DNA from: Halanaerobiales bacterium
GTDB taxonomy: Bacteria; Bacillota; Halanaerobiia; B1SED10-174
DNA length: 35,688 nucleotides
Assembly (NCBI GenBank): GCA_003551905.1
Contig: PUNT01000246.1
Coordinates: 1 to 35,688 of the forward strand
Direction: 5' to 3'
Shown here: piece after piece, positions 26,095 through 34,900 of the stretch
Numbering within the stretch: position 1 is the first letter of the stretch
Layout of the letters: every line of letters starts with the position of its first letter
The notes under the pieces: generated by a model
Databases searched by the model: none
The model's input: only the letters and a program-made list of their open reading frames with translations
What the model was told of the DNA's origin: nothing
Made by a program: the position numbers and the translations under genes

Positions 26095-26818
26095 ATCGAC
26101 GTTGCCTCCTGCTAAATTCGCTTAATGCCTTGGCCAGTTCATCCTGATTAAAATCAGGCCAGTAAGTGCTGGTAAAATAGAGTTCGGCATAAGCTGTTTG
26201 CCAGAGCAAGAAATTGCTCAACCGCATGTCACCGCCAGTTCTGATTAAAAAGTCAACATCAGGAACATCGTAGGTATATAAAAAACGAGAAAAGTAGTCC
26301 TGAGTAATACCTTCTGCAGGCAAGTCTTTCACAGCATGGTATAGATTTTCTACAGCATCTAAGATTTCCCTTCTTCCCCCATAATTCAAAGCGATATTGA
26401 GCCTGAGTACATCGCAATGCTTTGAGCTCTCTTCTATATCTTGAATAAGTTCCTGTAATTTAGCAGGAAGTTGTGTTCTATCCCCAATAACACATACCCT
26501 GGTTTTGTTTTTAAGGAGTTCTTTTTTTTCTTTTCTTAAAGTAGTTTCAAACAGTTTCATGAGAAAACTAACCTCATCTGTAGGTCTTCCCCAGTTTTCA
26601 GTGGAAAATGCATAAACGGTCAAAACTGAAATGCCCAGTTCTCCACACCAGCGTGAGACATCTTTCAATTTCTCAACACCTGCTTTATGCCCTGCTTTCC
26701 GGGGCATCCTTTTCCTTTTTGCCCACCTGCCATTTCCATCCATGATTATTGCCAGATGTTCAGGAATTGTTCCTTTCTTCAGTTCTTCAATCTTTTTTTT
26801 CCAATCCATAGTGTACAA
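26072..26818 (-). CDS. uppS: Isoprenyl (undecaprenyl) diphosphate synthase
   Basis: This 248-residue cis-prenyltransferase adds isopentenyl units to farnesyl diphosphate to give the C55 lipid carrier for peptidoglycan. Conserved parts are IIMDGNGRWAKRK (catalytic Asp and P-loop), GHKAGVEKLKD, VYAFSTENWGRP, NIALNYGGRREI and the late DFLIRTGGDMRLSNFLLWQ. Two starts are possible: TTG 26818, favoured by the AGGTGA spacing, or ATG 26809, three codons inside. It is the first gene of the uppS-cdsA-ytvI-dxr-rseP-ispG run and is separated from the frr unit by a hairpin. Confidence 0.96.
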   Translation of the reverse strand: MYTMDWKKKIEELKKGTIPEHLAIIMDGNGRWAKRKRMPRKAGHKAGVEKLKDVSRWCGELGISVLTVYAFSTENWGRPTDEVSFLMKLFETTLRKEKKELLKNKTRVCVIGDRTQLPAKLQELIQDIEESSKHCDVLRLNIALNYGGRREILDAVENLYHAVKDLPAEGITQDYFSRFLYTYDVPDVDFLIRTGGDMRLSNFLLWQTAYAELYFTSTYWPDFNQDELAKALSEFSRRQRRFGKIREV

Positions 26819-26843
26819 TTTTCACCTGCCTTTATAAGGGGAA

Positions 26844-26862
26844 CCCCCTCAAACTGAGGGGG
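26844..26862 (-). terminator. GC-rich hairpin after the small PASTA-like ORF
   Basis: Minus strand CCCCCTCA, loop GTT, TGAGGGGG is a perfect 8 bp stem starting two to three bases after the stop at 26865. The downstream TTCCCCTTAT is a poor T-tract, so it may be a weak terminator or an mRNA-stabilising end. Confidence 0.5.
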
Positions 26863-26864
26863 GA

Positions 26865-27062
26865 TTAATCACTTGATTTGCTGGAGGGAAAAGCGAGAGT
26901 TAACTCCAGACCATCTTCTGCTTGTTTTACCCGGATAATTCGAGGTTCTGCATCAGTGTTGGAAAGCCTATGAGGTTCACAGCAGAAAAACTCAGCCTTC
27001 AGCCCTTTTTCTTTTAACAAATTCCTGGCTTCTTCTTCTGTCAGGCCTAGAAAAATATCCAT
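26865..27062 (-). CDS. 65-residue PASTA-like protein of unknown function
   Basis: The sequence starts MDIFLGLTEEEARNLLKEKG, which looks like half a PASTA repeat (a GLTxEEAxxLLxxxGL helix and turn). A Cys-Cys pair follows (FFCCEP), then EPRIIRVKQAEDGLELTLAF, a strand-rich end, and a Ser/Lys tail. The ATG follows the frr stop with no gap (TAGATG), and GGAGG lies in the end of frr, so it is expressed from the same mRNA. No signal peptide or membrane segment is seen. I recognise the general shape from small proteins of clostridia but know no function. A real gene is likely from the ribosome site, the tight join and the hairpin just after it. Confidence 0.72.
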   Translation of the reverse strand: MDIFLGLTEEEARNLLKEKGLKAEFFCCEPHRLSNTDAEPRIIRVKQAEDGLELTLAFPSSKSSD

Positions 27063-27620
27063 CTAGACCTCCATTATTTCTTTCTCTTTTTCTTCTAGCA
27101 ATTTATCAATTTTTTCTATATAATCATTTGTCAATTCCTGAGTGTTTTCCAGGGCTCTATGGTAATTATCTTCAGATATATCCCCTTCTCCCTGCATTTT
27201 CTTTAACTCTTCATTTGCTTCCCTGCGTATTGACCGGATACTAACTCTCTGTTCTTCTGCTTTATTTTTTACGATTTTGACCAGTTCTTTTCTTCGCTCT
27301 TCCGTGAGCTGAGGGATAACCAGGCGAATTATTTCACCATCTACATTGGGATTCAAACCCAGATCTGATTTGAGGATGGCCTTTTCAATTTCTTTTACTG
27401 CTGTTTTATCCCAGGGTTGAATTAAGAGCATTCTCGGTTCCGGATTGGATACCTTGGACATCTGATTTATTGGCGTGGGGGTACCGTAATAATCAGCTTT
27501 AATATTTTCCAGTAGAGAGGGAGAAGCACGCCCGGTCCGGATTGTAGAAAATTCCCGTTGGGTATTTTCAATAACGGCTTTCATCTTTTCCTCGGCTTTT
27601 TTCAAAACATCTTCAAACAT
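27063..27620 (-). CDS. frr: Ribosome recycling factor
   Basis: This 185-residue tRNA-shaped protein works with EF-G to split post-termination ribosomes. Length and sequence are standard: the N-terminal helix (EKMKAVIENTQREFSTIRTGRASPSLL) and the hinge/beta domain (ADYYGTPTPINQMSKVSNPEPRMLLIQPWD) are intact. So is the C-terminal helix block LTEERRKELVKIVKNKAEEQRVSIRSIRR. AGGAGG precedes the ATG, 13 bases after pyrH. The rpsB-tsf-pyrH-frr order is nearly universal. Confidence 0.97.
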   Translation of the reverse strand: MFEDVLKKAEEKMKAVIENTQREFSTIRTGRASPSLLENIKADYYGTPTPINQMSKVSNPEPRMLLIQPWDKTAVKEIEKAILKSDLGLNPNVDGEIIRLVIPQLTEERRKELVKIVKNKAEEQRVSIRSIRREANEELKKMQGEGDISEDNYHRALENTQELTNDYIEKIDKLLEEKEKEIMEV

Positions 27621-27633
27621 CTAAAGACCTCCT

Positions 27634-28430
<797 letters not shown>

Positions 28431-28443
28431 ATAAAAAATTCTA

Positions 28444-29055
28444 TCAAGCTTCCTCCTGTAAAGTTTCGCCAGTCTGGAAGCGGGAAAAACGTCTTATTAT
28501 TATATTCTCTCCAAGCTGGGCAACATATTCAAGTATAACTTCGTTAACTGTTTTATCAGTGTCCTTGATAAATGGTTGTTCTAAAAGGCAGGTTTCAGAA
28601 AAATATTTTTCCATTCTGCCCTCAACAATCTTATCTATTACGTGTTCTGGTTTATTCTCATGTTTTGCTTGTTCTCGCAATATTTTCTTTTCTGATTCAA
28701 CTTTTTGAGATGGGACATCTTCACGAGAGATGTATTCAGGGTTGCTAGCAGCAATTTGCATTGCTATATCATGGACCAGTTCTTGGAATGTTTCATTTCT
28801 AGCTACAAAATCCGTTTCACAGTTAACTTCTACCAGAACTCCGATTTTGCCACCTAAGTGAATATAGGAATCTACAATGCCTTCAACAGCAGCTCTACTT
28901 GTTTTTTTCTGGGCAGCAGCAATGCCCTTTTCCCGGAGATATTCTACTGCTTTTTCAACATTACCGCTAGTTTTTTCCAGGGCTTTTTTACAATCCATTA
29001 CACCTGCACCGGTTTTGTCTCTCAATTCTTTAACCTGACTGCGATCTATAGTCAA
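28444..29055 (-). CDS. tsf: Elongation factor Ts, short form
   Basis: The 203-residue nucleotide-exchange factor recharges EF-Tu. The UBA-like N-terminus (KELRDKTGAGVMDCKKALEKTSGNVEKAVEYLREKG) and the TDFVARNETFQELVHDIAMQIAA core are intact. B. subtilis EF-Ts has 293 residues. This one has a single core repeat and resembles the short Thermus-type factor. TTG at 29055 is chosen from the long purine ribosome site AGGAGGGGGG. The track start at 29103 lies within the rpsB end and gives an atypical basic extension. The gene starts 16 bases after the rpsB stop. Confidence 0.92.
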   Translation of the reverse strand: MTIDRSQVKELRDKTGAGVMDCKKALEKTSGNVEKAVEYLREKGIAAAQKKTSRAAVEGIVDSYIHLGGKIGVLVEVNCETDFVARNETFQELVHDIAMQIAASNPEYISREDVPSQKVESEKKILREQAKHENKPEHVIDKIVEGRMEKYFSETCLLEQPFIKDTDKTVNEVILEYVAQLGENIIIRRFSRFQTGETLQEEA

Positions 29056-29071
29056 GTGTATGTCCCCCCTC

Positions 29072-29875
29072 CTATTCTTTTTCGTCGACCTCAAGTTCTT
29101 CAATATCCGGTTCTGAAAGGTCTTCTGTTTGTTCTTCGGTTGGTTGCTCTTCTTCCTCTAATACTTCCTCTTGATCTTCCAAATCCTGTTGTTCTCCTTG
29201 TTTCCCTTCCAGCACTGCATTGGCAATTACGCCTGTAATCAGCTTGACAGCTCTGATGGCATCATCATTACCAGGTATAATATAATCCACCACATCTGGA
29301 TCGCAATTGGTATCAACAATAGCAATAACAGGTACGTTCAACTTGTTAGCTTCAGCTACTGCAATGGCTTCTTTTCTGGGGTCCACCACATATATGGCAT
29401 CGGGCAGTTTCTTCATGTGTCTGATGCCACCCAGGAATCGATAAAGGCGATCCTTTTCTTTCTGCAGTGCGATCACTTCTTTTTTGGGAAGAAGTTCAAA
29501 AGTCCCTTCTTCCTCCATCTTTTCCAGTTCTTCAAGTCTTTTTACTCGCTTGTTGATGGTAGCAAAGTTGGTAAGCATTCCTCCCAGCCAGCGCTGATTC
29601 ACATGAGGCATACCACATCTTTCAGCTTCTTTTTTGATAGTTTCCTGGGCCTGTTTTTTGGTGCCAACAAAAAGAATAACCTTACCTTCCATGGCCAGGT
29701 TTTTGGTAAATTCATATGCGTCCTCAACCAGTTTTACAGTCTGTTGCAAGTCGATAATGTAGATACCATTTCTTTCTGTAAAGATGTACTGCTTCATTTT
29801 GGGGTTCCAGCGACGGGTCTGATGGCCAAAATGAACTCCTGATTCTAAAAGCTGTTTCATGGTTACAATTGACAT
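29072..29875 (-). CDS. rpsB: 30S ribosomal protein S2 with long acidic tail
   Basis: The 267-residue protein is full length in its core: [19 protein letters not shown], IHxL-like [42 protein letters not shown] and [20 protein letters not shown]2 joins late to the 30S head/body junction and is needed for S1-type mRNA contacts. The C-terminus after about residue 230 is an unusually long acidic stretch ([16 protein letters not shown] and onwards) not needed by the fold. AAGGAGG lies twelve bases before the ATG. It has its own promoter and a structured leader. Confidence 0.97.
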   Translation of the reverse strand: MSIVTMKQLLESGVHFGHQTRRWNPKMKQYIFTERNGIYIIDLQQTVKLVEDAYEFTKNLAMEGKVILFVGTKKQAQETIKKEAERCGMPHVNQRWLGGMLTNFATINKRVKRLEELEKMEEEGTFELLPKKEVIALQKEKDRLYRFLGGIRHMKKLPDAIYVVDPRKEAIAVAEANKLNVPVIAIVDTNCDPDVVDYIIPGNDDAIRAVKLITGVIANAVLEGKQGEQQDLEDQEEVLEEEEQPTEEQTEDLSEPDIEELEVDEKE

Positions 29876-29907
29876 CTAATAATTTAACCTCCTTATGGTT
29901 ATTCCTC

Positions 29908-29964
29908 TGACCAGATCTACCTTCAAAAAAACCTCCAGGGCACCGTTTTTGAAGTCACTGATCA
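29908..29964 (-). ncRNA. Structured rpsB leader, candidate S2 autoregulatory element
   Basis: In the predicted leader, TGATCAG pairs with CTGGTCA (7 bp, two G-U). After a small internal loop, CTTCAAAAAC pairs with GTTTTTTGAAG (about 10 bp, one bulge), closing a 12-base GC-rich loop containing CCCTGGAG. This long interrupted hairpin fills most of the roughly 100-base leader and ends 32 bases before the rpsB start. The role is inferred: autoregulation by S2 is known in other bacteria, but I do not recognise this exact structure. Confidence 0.55.
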
Positions 29965-29984
29965 TGTGTTGTTTATCCTTTGGT

Positions 29985-30013
29985 AGTATACCACAGGGCA
30001 ATATTTTTATCAA
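29985..30013 (-). promoter_or_regulatory. Predicted sigma-A promoter for rpsB-tsf
   Basis: TTGATA (30013-30008), a 17-base spacer and TATACT (29990-29985) match the housekeeping consensus closely. Transcription should begin near 29978, giving a leader of about 100 bases. Confidence 0.82.
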
Positions 30014-30017
30014 TAGG

Positions 30018-30062
30018 AAAAAACAATTGGGGCAACATTTTTTCAATCCATCTAGCCCAAAA
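30018..30062 (-). terminator. Possible terminator of the chemotaxis cluster
   Basis: On the minus strand TTTGGGC can pair with GCCCCAA (one bulge) across a large loop that may hold further A-T pairs, followed by TTGTTTTTTCC. It lies just past the cheD stop and right before the rpsB promoter. Confidence 0.45.
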
Positions 30063-30064
30063 AA

Positions 30065-30553
30065 TCAGATTATATTTACACCAGATTGTACGGTTTTTAT
30101 AATAAATTCCCCTGTTTCCAGGGCAAATTGTATTGTCCTCCCCCTATTACCTCCTACATCTGCTGCTATAAGGGGAATTGACAATTGTTCCAGCAATTCT
30201 TTTGATTTTTCACTATTTCTACTGCCTATTCTCACCATTTCATTTTCTGAGTCAAAAGCAAACATCTGTGAACCACCGGCCATCTTAGCCCACATGTTTT
30301 TTCTATTGGCACCCTTTTTTAATAGTTGGTTAAACAAAAAAGGAATAGCATGATCAGCATATTTCCCTTTCTGTATTTCGTTATTTTTGCTGCTCTCGCA
30401 ATAAGGCAGCATTATATGGGCCAGACCTCCTATTTTTTGTTTGTTGTCATAAAGGACTAACCCAACACAAGAACCCATTCCATTGCTTACCAAAATATCC
30501 GGTGCTGAAGAAATCTTGATTTCACCCATCTTTACCTGGATTATCTTCTTCAT
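30065..30553 (-). CDS. cheD: Chemoreceptor glutamine deamidase CheD
   Basis: The predicted 162-residue protein deamidates glutamines on methyl-accepting chemoreceptors and partners CheC. The active-site Cys29 is in GMGSCVGLVLYD and His46 is in GGLAHIMLP, with the same 17-residue spacing known for the family. The third position, Thr in Thermotoga CheD, is Ser23 here. KYADHAIPFL, KMAGGSQMF and ERLEQL-like C-terminal parts complete the fold. ATG 30553 (MKKIIQVKMGEI) is chosen with GGAG nine bases ahead; ATG 30529 is an alternative. It overlaps cheC by 32 bases, as expected for two proteins that form a complex. Confidence 0.92.
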   Translation of the reverse strand: MKKIIQVKMGEIKISSAPDILVSNGMGSCVGLVLYDNKQKIGGLAHIMLPYCESSKNNEIQKGKYADHAIPFLFNQLLKKGANRKNMWAKMAGGSQMFAFDSENEMVRIGSRNSEKSKELLEQLSIPLIAADVGGNRGRTIQFALETGEFIIKTVQSGVNII

Positions 30554-31157
30554 GGGAGTCAACTCCAATAGATTCTAGTATTTTTTCCAGGCTTCCCGGA
30601 TCTGGTACCAGGAAAAAATTGGTTAGGAAATCCCTATCTCCTTCTGAGAACTTAGTTTCAATAAAAAGAACATCTGAACCGGTGACACCGGATTGTAGAA
30701 GCGCTGTAGTCAGAACTGCCCCGGCCATATCCATTGCAAAACTTGGTAAGGATTGAATGCAATTGAAGTTGGTTATCCTGTTGATTGCATTGAGGAAAGA
30801 ACCGGCCAGAATATTGCCAACTTCTTTCATTGCAGATTTTTCCAGTTCCCCTATTTCATAAATTTTTCTCTGGGGGAACACCATGGATAAAAAATTATAC
30901 ATACAATGTTCTTCCATCAAAAAAAGAATATTCCCGGAGGCTTCGCCCAGGACTCTCAGCAATATGCATGCGATTACTTTTTCTTCTCCCCCCAGCATTA
31001 CTGGTAATTCTTCCAAAGGGAGAACCTTTATGTCTGGAACCTTCATGTCTATTTTACGATCAAGGAATTGAGCTAGTGCAGTTGCAGCATTACCTGAGCC
31101 AATATTTCCTACTTCCCTCAGGGCATCAACCTGTAGAGGTGTCAGGTTTTTTATCAA
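30522..31157 (-). CDS. cheC: CheY-P phosphatase CheC
   Basis: The 211-residue CheC dephosphorylates CheY-P and binds CheD. Both phosphatase signatures are present: LREVGNIGSGNAATALAQFL near residue 15 and MKEVGNILAGSFLNAINRI near residue 113, each with the paired Glu and Asn. The intact second site separates it from inactive relatives. The start is TTG, overlapping the cheW stop by four bases (TTGA), with GAGGAGG ahead, so it is coupled to cheW. Confidence 0.94.
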   Translation of the reverse strand: MIKNLTPLQVDALREVGNIGSGNAATALAQFLDRKIDMKVPDIKVLPLEELPVMLGGEEKVIACILLRVLGEASGNILFLMEEHCMYNFLSMVFPQRKIYEIGELEKSAMKEVGNILAGSFLNAINRITNFNCIQSLPSFAMDMAGAVLTTALLQSGVTGSDVLFIETKFSEGDRDFLTNFFLVPDPGSLEKILESIGVDSHEEDNPGKDG

Positions 31158-31654
31158 AATCCTTCCTCCTCTGAATCCATCTTCTTAATTTCCTCAACTT
31201 CATTAGTGGTAAGGATTTTTTCCAGGTCGAGGATAATTATCAGCTGTTCGTCCAGCTTGCCAACACCTTTTAAGTATTCGCGCTCGATTCCTCCGGCTAT
31301 AGGGGGTGGTGCTTCAATATTATCCACTGGCAGCCAGACTACCTCAACAACTTCGTCCACCAGAAGGCCAATAATTTCCTCTTCAACCTGTACCGTTATT
31401 ATCCGTCTCTCTTGCTCTTTAGGTTTTCCTGCCAGTCCAAAACGTTCCCGCAGGTCTACAATAGGAATAATCTGGCCACGGACATTGCACACTCCCAGAA
31501 CAAAATCGGGAGAATTGGGCACACGGGTTAGTTTTTGATAGCGGACAATTTCTCGGGCCTGCAAGATTTCCACACCATATTCTTCGTCACCTATTTTAAA
31601 GATGACAAACTGTTTTTCTCCCTCTCGGTATCCTCTTTGTTTTTTCTTCTCCAT
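31154..31654 (-). CDS. cheW: Chemotaxis coupling protein CheW
   Basis: The predicted 166-residue adaptor links CheA to chemoreceptor arrays. It has the SH3-like CheW fold: FVIFKIGDEEYGVEILQAREIVR, then VLGVCNVRGQIIPIVDLRERFGL, the most conserved part. LLVDEVVEVVWLP and a C-terminal LIIILDLEKIL follow. ATG 31654 (MEKKKQRG) is selected because GAGGGGGAT lies just ahead of it; the track's ATG at 31672 lies before that site. It sits 21 bases after cheA. Confidence 0.95.
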   Translation of the reverse strand: MEKKKQRGYREGEKQFVIFKIGDEEYGVEILQAREIVRYQKLTRVPNSPDFVLGVCNVRGQIIPIVDLRERFGLAGKPKEQERRIITVQVEEEIIGLLVDEVVEVVWLPVDNIEAPPPIAGGIEREYLKGVGKLDEQLIIILDLEKILTTNEVEEIKKMDSEEEGF

Positions 31655-31675
31655 GAATATCCCCCTCGACATGCT

Positions 31676-33613
31676 TTAAGCTAAATTTTTCATATCAAGG
31701 ATTAGTGCTACAGTCCCATCCCCAAGGATCGTAGCCCCATTTATTTCTTTTATCTTACTAAGAACACCACCTAAAGGCTTAATTACAATGTCAGTTTCCA
31801 CTATTACTTCATCCACTACAAAGCCATAAACTTTTCCTGGTTGCTTAACAATGAGTATTGTTACTTCATCTTCTTTAGCATACTTTTTCCTGGAAACGTT
31901 GAGAACGTCTGCTCCCCAGTTAAGGTGAATTATTCTATCACCCATCATGAGAACATCATGCCCGTGTATCTTTTTTAAGTCTTTTATCTTGCTGGTTTCT
32001 ATCTCATCGATCATGCTCAAAGGTATAGCGTAAGTTTCATCTCCCATATTTACTAGCAGGGCTTGAGTAATGGACAGAGTCAGTGGCAGAATTATTCTCA
32101 CCAGGGTTCCTTCATCTTTAGCTGTTTCTATCTCTATATTGCCTTCCAGGGTGTTAATGCTTTCCTGAACAACATCCAACCCCACACCCATCCCTGAAAG
32201 AGCTGTGGTTTCTGTTTTTGTACTAAAGCCTGGATGAAAGAGAAAGGATAGAAGTTCATCTTTATCCATTTCTTCTTTCTCTTCTTCTGTTATGTATCCT
32301 TTCTTAACAGCCTCTTCTCCTACTTTCTCCAGGTCGATTCCCTGACCATCATCCTGAATTTCAATAGCTATATCATTACCTCTTTGTGATGCTGATAGAG
32401 TTATTTCACCGGTAGGATTTTTCCCTTTATTTATTCTTGTCTCCTCATCTTCTATACCGTGATCTATGGCATTTCTGATGGCATGAAGCAGGGGATCGCC
32501 AACTGCATCTATTATTGCCCGATCCAATTCAGTGTCAGCTCCCTGAACTCTAAAATCTATTTTTTTTCCGATTTCTCTGGAGATTTCCCTCACCATTCTG
32601 GGGAAAGCGCTGAAAATGCGATAAATAGGTACCATCCTAACCTGCATAACAGTATGATGAAGGTTATCTGTTAATTGATGAACCTGATTTACAATATCTT
32701 TTAACTCGGTGTTTTCAACATTTTTTTGCACAACCTCATCCAATCGTGATTTAACAATTAGAAGCTCGCCAACCATGTTCATGAGCTTATCCAGACGTTC
32801 AATGTTTATTCTTACCGTAGGTGTGGGCTGAAAAGTAGAAACAGTATCGTGTTCTTTTTCAGTTGCAACTTCTGCAAGGTCTTCGGTCTGCAGATATTCT
32901 ATTGTGGCAGATTCAATGTCTATTATGTCTTCAATTTCCTGTTTAATTTTTTTCTCAGAGACTTCTGTTAGAAATAGTAGTTTAAACTCATCAGCAAATT
33001 TTTCATCTTCTATGTCTGCTAGTGGAGGTATGGTTTTAATCAAATTGCCTTTCTCTTTTAGAGCTTTTAAAACCATAAAACCCCTGACTGATTTAAGCAT
33101 ACAGTCTGGCCGCAGTTTAATATTAATAATCAAGCAATTTTTCCCTGCATCTATTTCATCATGGATAAAACTTTTTTCCAGACTGTTTAACATTAATTTT
33201 CCTGTTCCCTCTAGAGCATCTTTTTCTTCTCCAGGCTTGCTATAGAGATTTTGCAGTCTATTTATCAGGTTATCAATATCCATTCTTTCTTCGCCCTGAT
33301 CTTTTATCTCCCTTAACAATCTCAAAAGAGAATCGTGAGATTCAAAAAGGACATCTATAGTATTTGCATCCAGTCTTAGCTGCCCTTCACGGGAGCGGGC
33401 AAGCACATTTTCCATCTCCTGATTTATGTTGGAAAATGAGCTAAACCCCATGGTAGAAGACATGCCTTTAAGAGAATGAACAGTGCGAAATATTTTATTT
33501 AACACCTCTTTATTGTCTGGTTCTTTTTCCAGCTTTATGAGATCAGTATTTAGAGTCTGCAGATGCTCATTGGCTTCTTCTGTAAACATCTTTACATATT
33601 GAGAGATATCCAT
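31676..33613 (-). CDS. cheA: Chemotaxis histidine kinase CheA
   Basis: This is a 645-residue cytoplasmic kinase with all five domains. P1 has phospho-acceptor His46 in RTVHSLKGMSSTMGF. P2-like CheY-binding region spans about 155-250. P3 dimerisation is near 270-330 (RLDKLMNMVGELLIVKSRL). The P4 ATPase has N box HAIRNAIDHG, G1 DDGQGID, F box FHPGFSTKT and G2 SGMGVGLDVV. P5 is CheW-like (residues about 510-640). Receptor signals control its autophosphorylation and transfer to CheY. It begins one base after the cheY stop, so the two are tightly coupled. Confidence 0.97.
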   Translation of the reverse strand: MDISQYVKMFTEEANEHLQTLNTDLIKLEKEPDNKEVLNKIFRTVHSLKGMSSTMGFSSFSNINQEMENVLARSREGQLRLDANTIDVLFESHDSLLRLLREIKDQGEERMDIDNLINRLQNLYSKPGEEKDALEGTGKLMLNSLEKSFIHDEIDAGKNCLIINIKLRPDCMLKSVRGFMVLKALKEKGNLIKTIPPLADIEDEKFADEFKLLFLTEVSEKKIKQEIEDIIDIESATIEYLQTEDLAEVATEKEHDTVSTFQPTPTVRINIERLDKLMNMVGELLIVKSRLDEVVQKNVENTELKDIVNQVHQLTDNLHHTVMQVRMVPIYRIFSAFPRMVREISREIGKKIDFRVQGADTELDRAIIDAVGDPLLHAIRNAIDHGIEDEETRINKGKNPTGEITLSASQRGNDIAIEIQDDGQGIDLEKVGEEAVKKGYITEEEKEEMDKDELLSFLFHPGFSTKTETTALSGMGVGLDVVQESINTLEGNIEIETAKDEGTLVRIILPLTLSITQALLVNMGDETYAIPLSMIDEIETSKIKDLKKIHGHDVLMMGDRIIHLNWGADVLNVSRKKYAKEDEVTILIVKQPGKVYGFVVDEVIVETDIVIKPLGGVLSKIKEINGATILGDGTVALILDMKNLA

Positions 33614-33614
33614 A

Positions 33615-33998
33615 TTAATACTCTCCCTGATTATTGGTTTCCATCACTTTATTAATGGCCTCTAACACCCTTTCAGGCCGGAAGGGTTTTACTATAAAGT
33701 CTTTGGCACCAGACTGAATTGCCTCTATGACCAGGGCCTGTTGCCCCATTGCACTACACATAATTACATTAGCATCAGGATCATGATCAAAAATTTCTTT
33801 TAACGCTGTAATTCCGTCTTTTTCTGGCATGGTTATATCCATGGTTACCAGATCGGGTTTCAATTCATTATACATTTCTACAGCCTGTATACCATTCTCG
33901 GCATCTCCAACGACTTCGTAGCCCCCATCGAGGAGAATATTTTTTATCATCATACGCATGAAGGCAGCATCATCGACGATGAGGACACGTTTACTCAA
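33615..33998 (-). CDS. cheY: Chemotaxis response regulator CheY
   Basis: The predicted 127-residue single-domain receiver carries phospho-acceptor Asp54 in LVTMDITMPEKDG, the acidic pair Asp9-Asp10 (LIVDDAAFMR), Ser in CSAMG and Lys in IVKPFRP. This wording matches Bacillus-type CheY closely. TTG 33998 is chosen because GGAG lies eight bases ahead. The track start at 34031 would run through that ribosome site. It is the first gene of the che cluster, after the codY terminator. No strong promoter is evident in the 100-base gap, although it is AT-rich. Confidence 0.93.
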   Translation of the reverse strand: MSKRVLIVDDAAFMRMMIKNILLDGGYEVVGDAENGIQAVEMYNELKPDLVTMDITMPEKDGITALKEIFDHDPDANVIMCSAMGQQALVIEAIQSGAKDFIVKPFRPERVLEAINKVMETNNQGEY

Positions 33999-34074
33999 GG
34001 AAAACACTCCTTCCTGTATTTTCAGAACCATGATTATCCTTTTCTACATTTTAGTTAAATTTCCCTGCAAAATT

Positions 34075-34100
34075 TAAAAACTCATGGGAAGTCCCATGAG
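34075..34100 (-). terminator. Strong intrinsic terminator after codY
   Basis: CTCATGGG, loop ACTT, CCCATGAG gives a perfect 8 bp stem, extended by flanking A-T pairs and followed by TTTTTAAATTTT. It separates hslU-codY from the chemotaxis genes. Confidence 0.88.
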
Positions 34101-34101
34101 T

Positions 34102-34884
34102 TTAGATATCTAGTTTTTCAATTTCTTCAAGCAAGAATTCATTTAACACCTTAATGTGTGTGCCTTTCATGCCCAGTGAGCGAGATTCAATAACACCTGC
34201 GCTTTCAAACTTTCTCAGAGCATTCACAATAACAGAGCGAGTGATTCCTGCTCTATCAGCTATTTTGGAAGCAATGATTAACCCTTCATTACCGCTGAGC
34301 TCAGCAAAAATGTGTTCCACTGCTTCTTGTTCTGAGAAAGAAAGACTTCCTAGCGCCATGTGCACAGCTGCTCTTTTCCGGGCTTTTTCTTCCATTTTTT
34401 CATTGCGGGAACGGAGGATCTCCATGCCCACAACAGCAGCAGCATATTCTGCAAGGATTAAATCAGAAGGAGAAAATTGACTCTTGAATCTTGCCAGTAT
34501 GAGTGTGCCTAAACGTTCTCCTCCGCCTTTAACAGGCACAATTGTGGTCAACTTGGAAGAAAAAAGGCAGTCTTCTCTTGTTGCAAAAACACATTCTTTA
34601 TTTTTTTGCTTTATATTTGCCCGGGTTTCCTGTGTATTTATGATTCTTTGATTGTAATCATCGGGAAAGCGTCTTTGGTCCAGCACCTTTTCGATCATCA
34701 CTTCGCATTCAAACTGGTCAAGAAGGCTATAACCTAATAATTTCCCTTTTTTACTGACAACATAAACATTGGCATCGAGAGAACTACTTAACACCATTGC
34801 CACTTCAGAAAAATTAACTGGTTTACCTGCTCCACCTAGAATTAGATTGTTTAATTGCCTTGTTTTTTGCAGTAGGTCTTGCAT
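34102..34884 (-). CDS. codY: GTP-sensing global transcriptional repressor CodY
   Basis: The 260-residue CodY has an N-terminal GAF-type domain that binds branched-chain amino acids (about 1-155; [23 protein letters not shown]) and a C-terminal winged helix. The DNA-binding helix [21 protein letters not shown] and the [21 protein letters not shown] block are nearly identical to Bacillus CodY. With GTP and isoleucine it represses starvation, sporulation and motility genes. It directly follows hslU by 16 bases, as in B. subtilis clpY-codY. Confidence 0.97.
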   Translation of the reverse strand: MQDLLQKTRQLNNLILGGAGKPVNFSEVAMVLSSSLDANVYVVSKKGKLLGYSLLDQFECEVMIEKVLDQRRFPDDYNQRIINTQETRANIKQKNKECVFATREDCLFSSKLTTIVPVKGGGERLGTLILARFKSQFSPSDLILAEYAAAVVGMEILRSRNEKMEEKARKRAAVHMALGSLSFSEQEAVEHIFAELSGNEGLIIASKIADRAGITRSVIVNALRKFESAGVIESRSLGMKGTHIKVLNEFLLEEIEKLDI

Positions 34885-34900
34885 AGCGTATCCTCCTTTA

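Noticed and set aside
29171-29842. 223-residue plus-strand ORF opposite rpsB
   Set aside because: It is exactly antisense to rpsB, is Phe/Ile/His-rich without domain features and lacks a ribosome site; an ORF shadow.
34032-34074. Possible sigma-D style promoter before cheY (CTAAA and GGATAAT)
   Set aside because: Spacing between the boxes is about 11 bases, too short for the sigma-D pattern; no good sigma-A match either.
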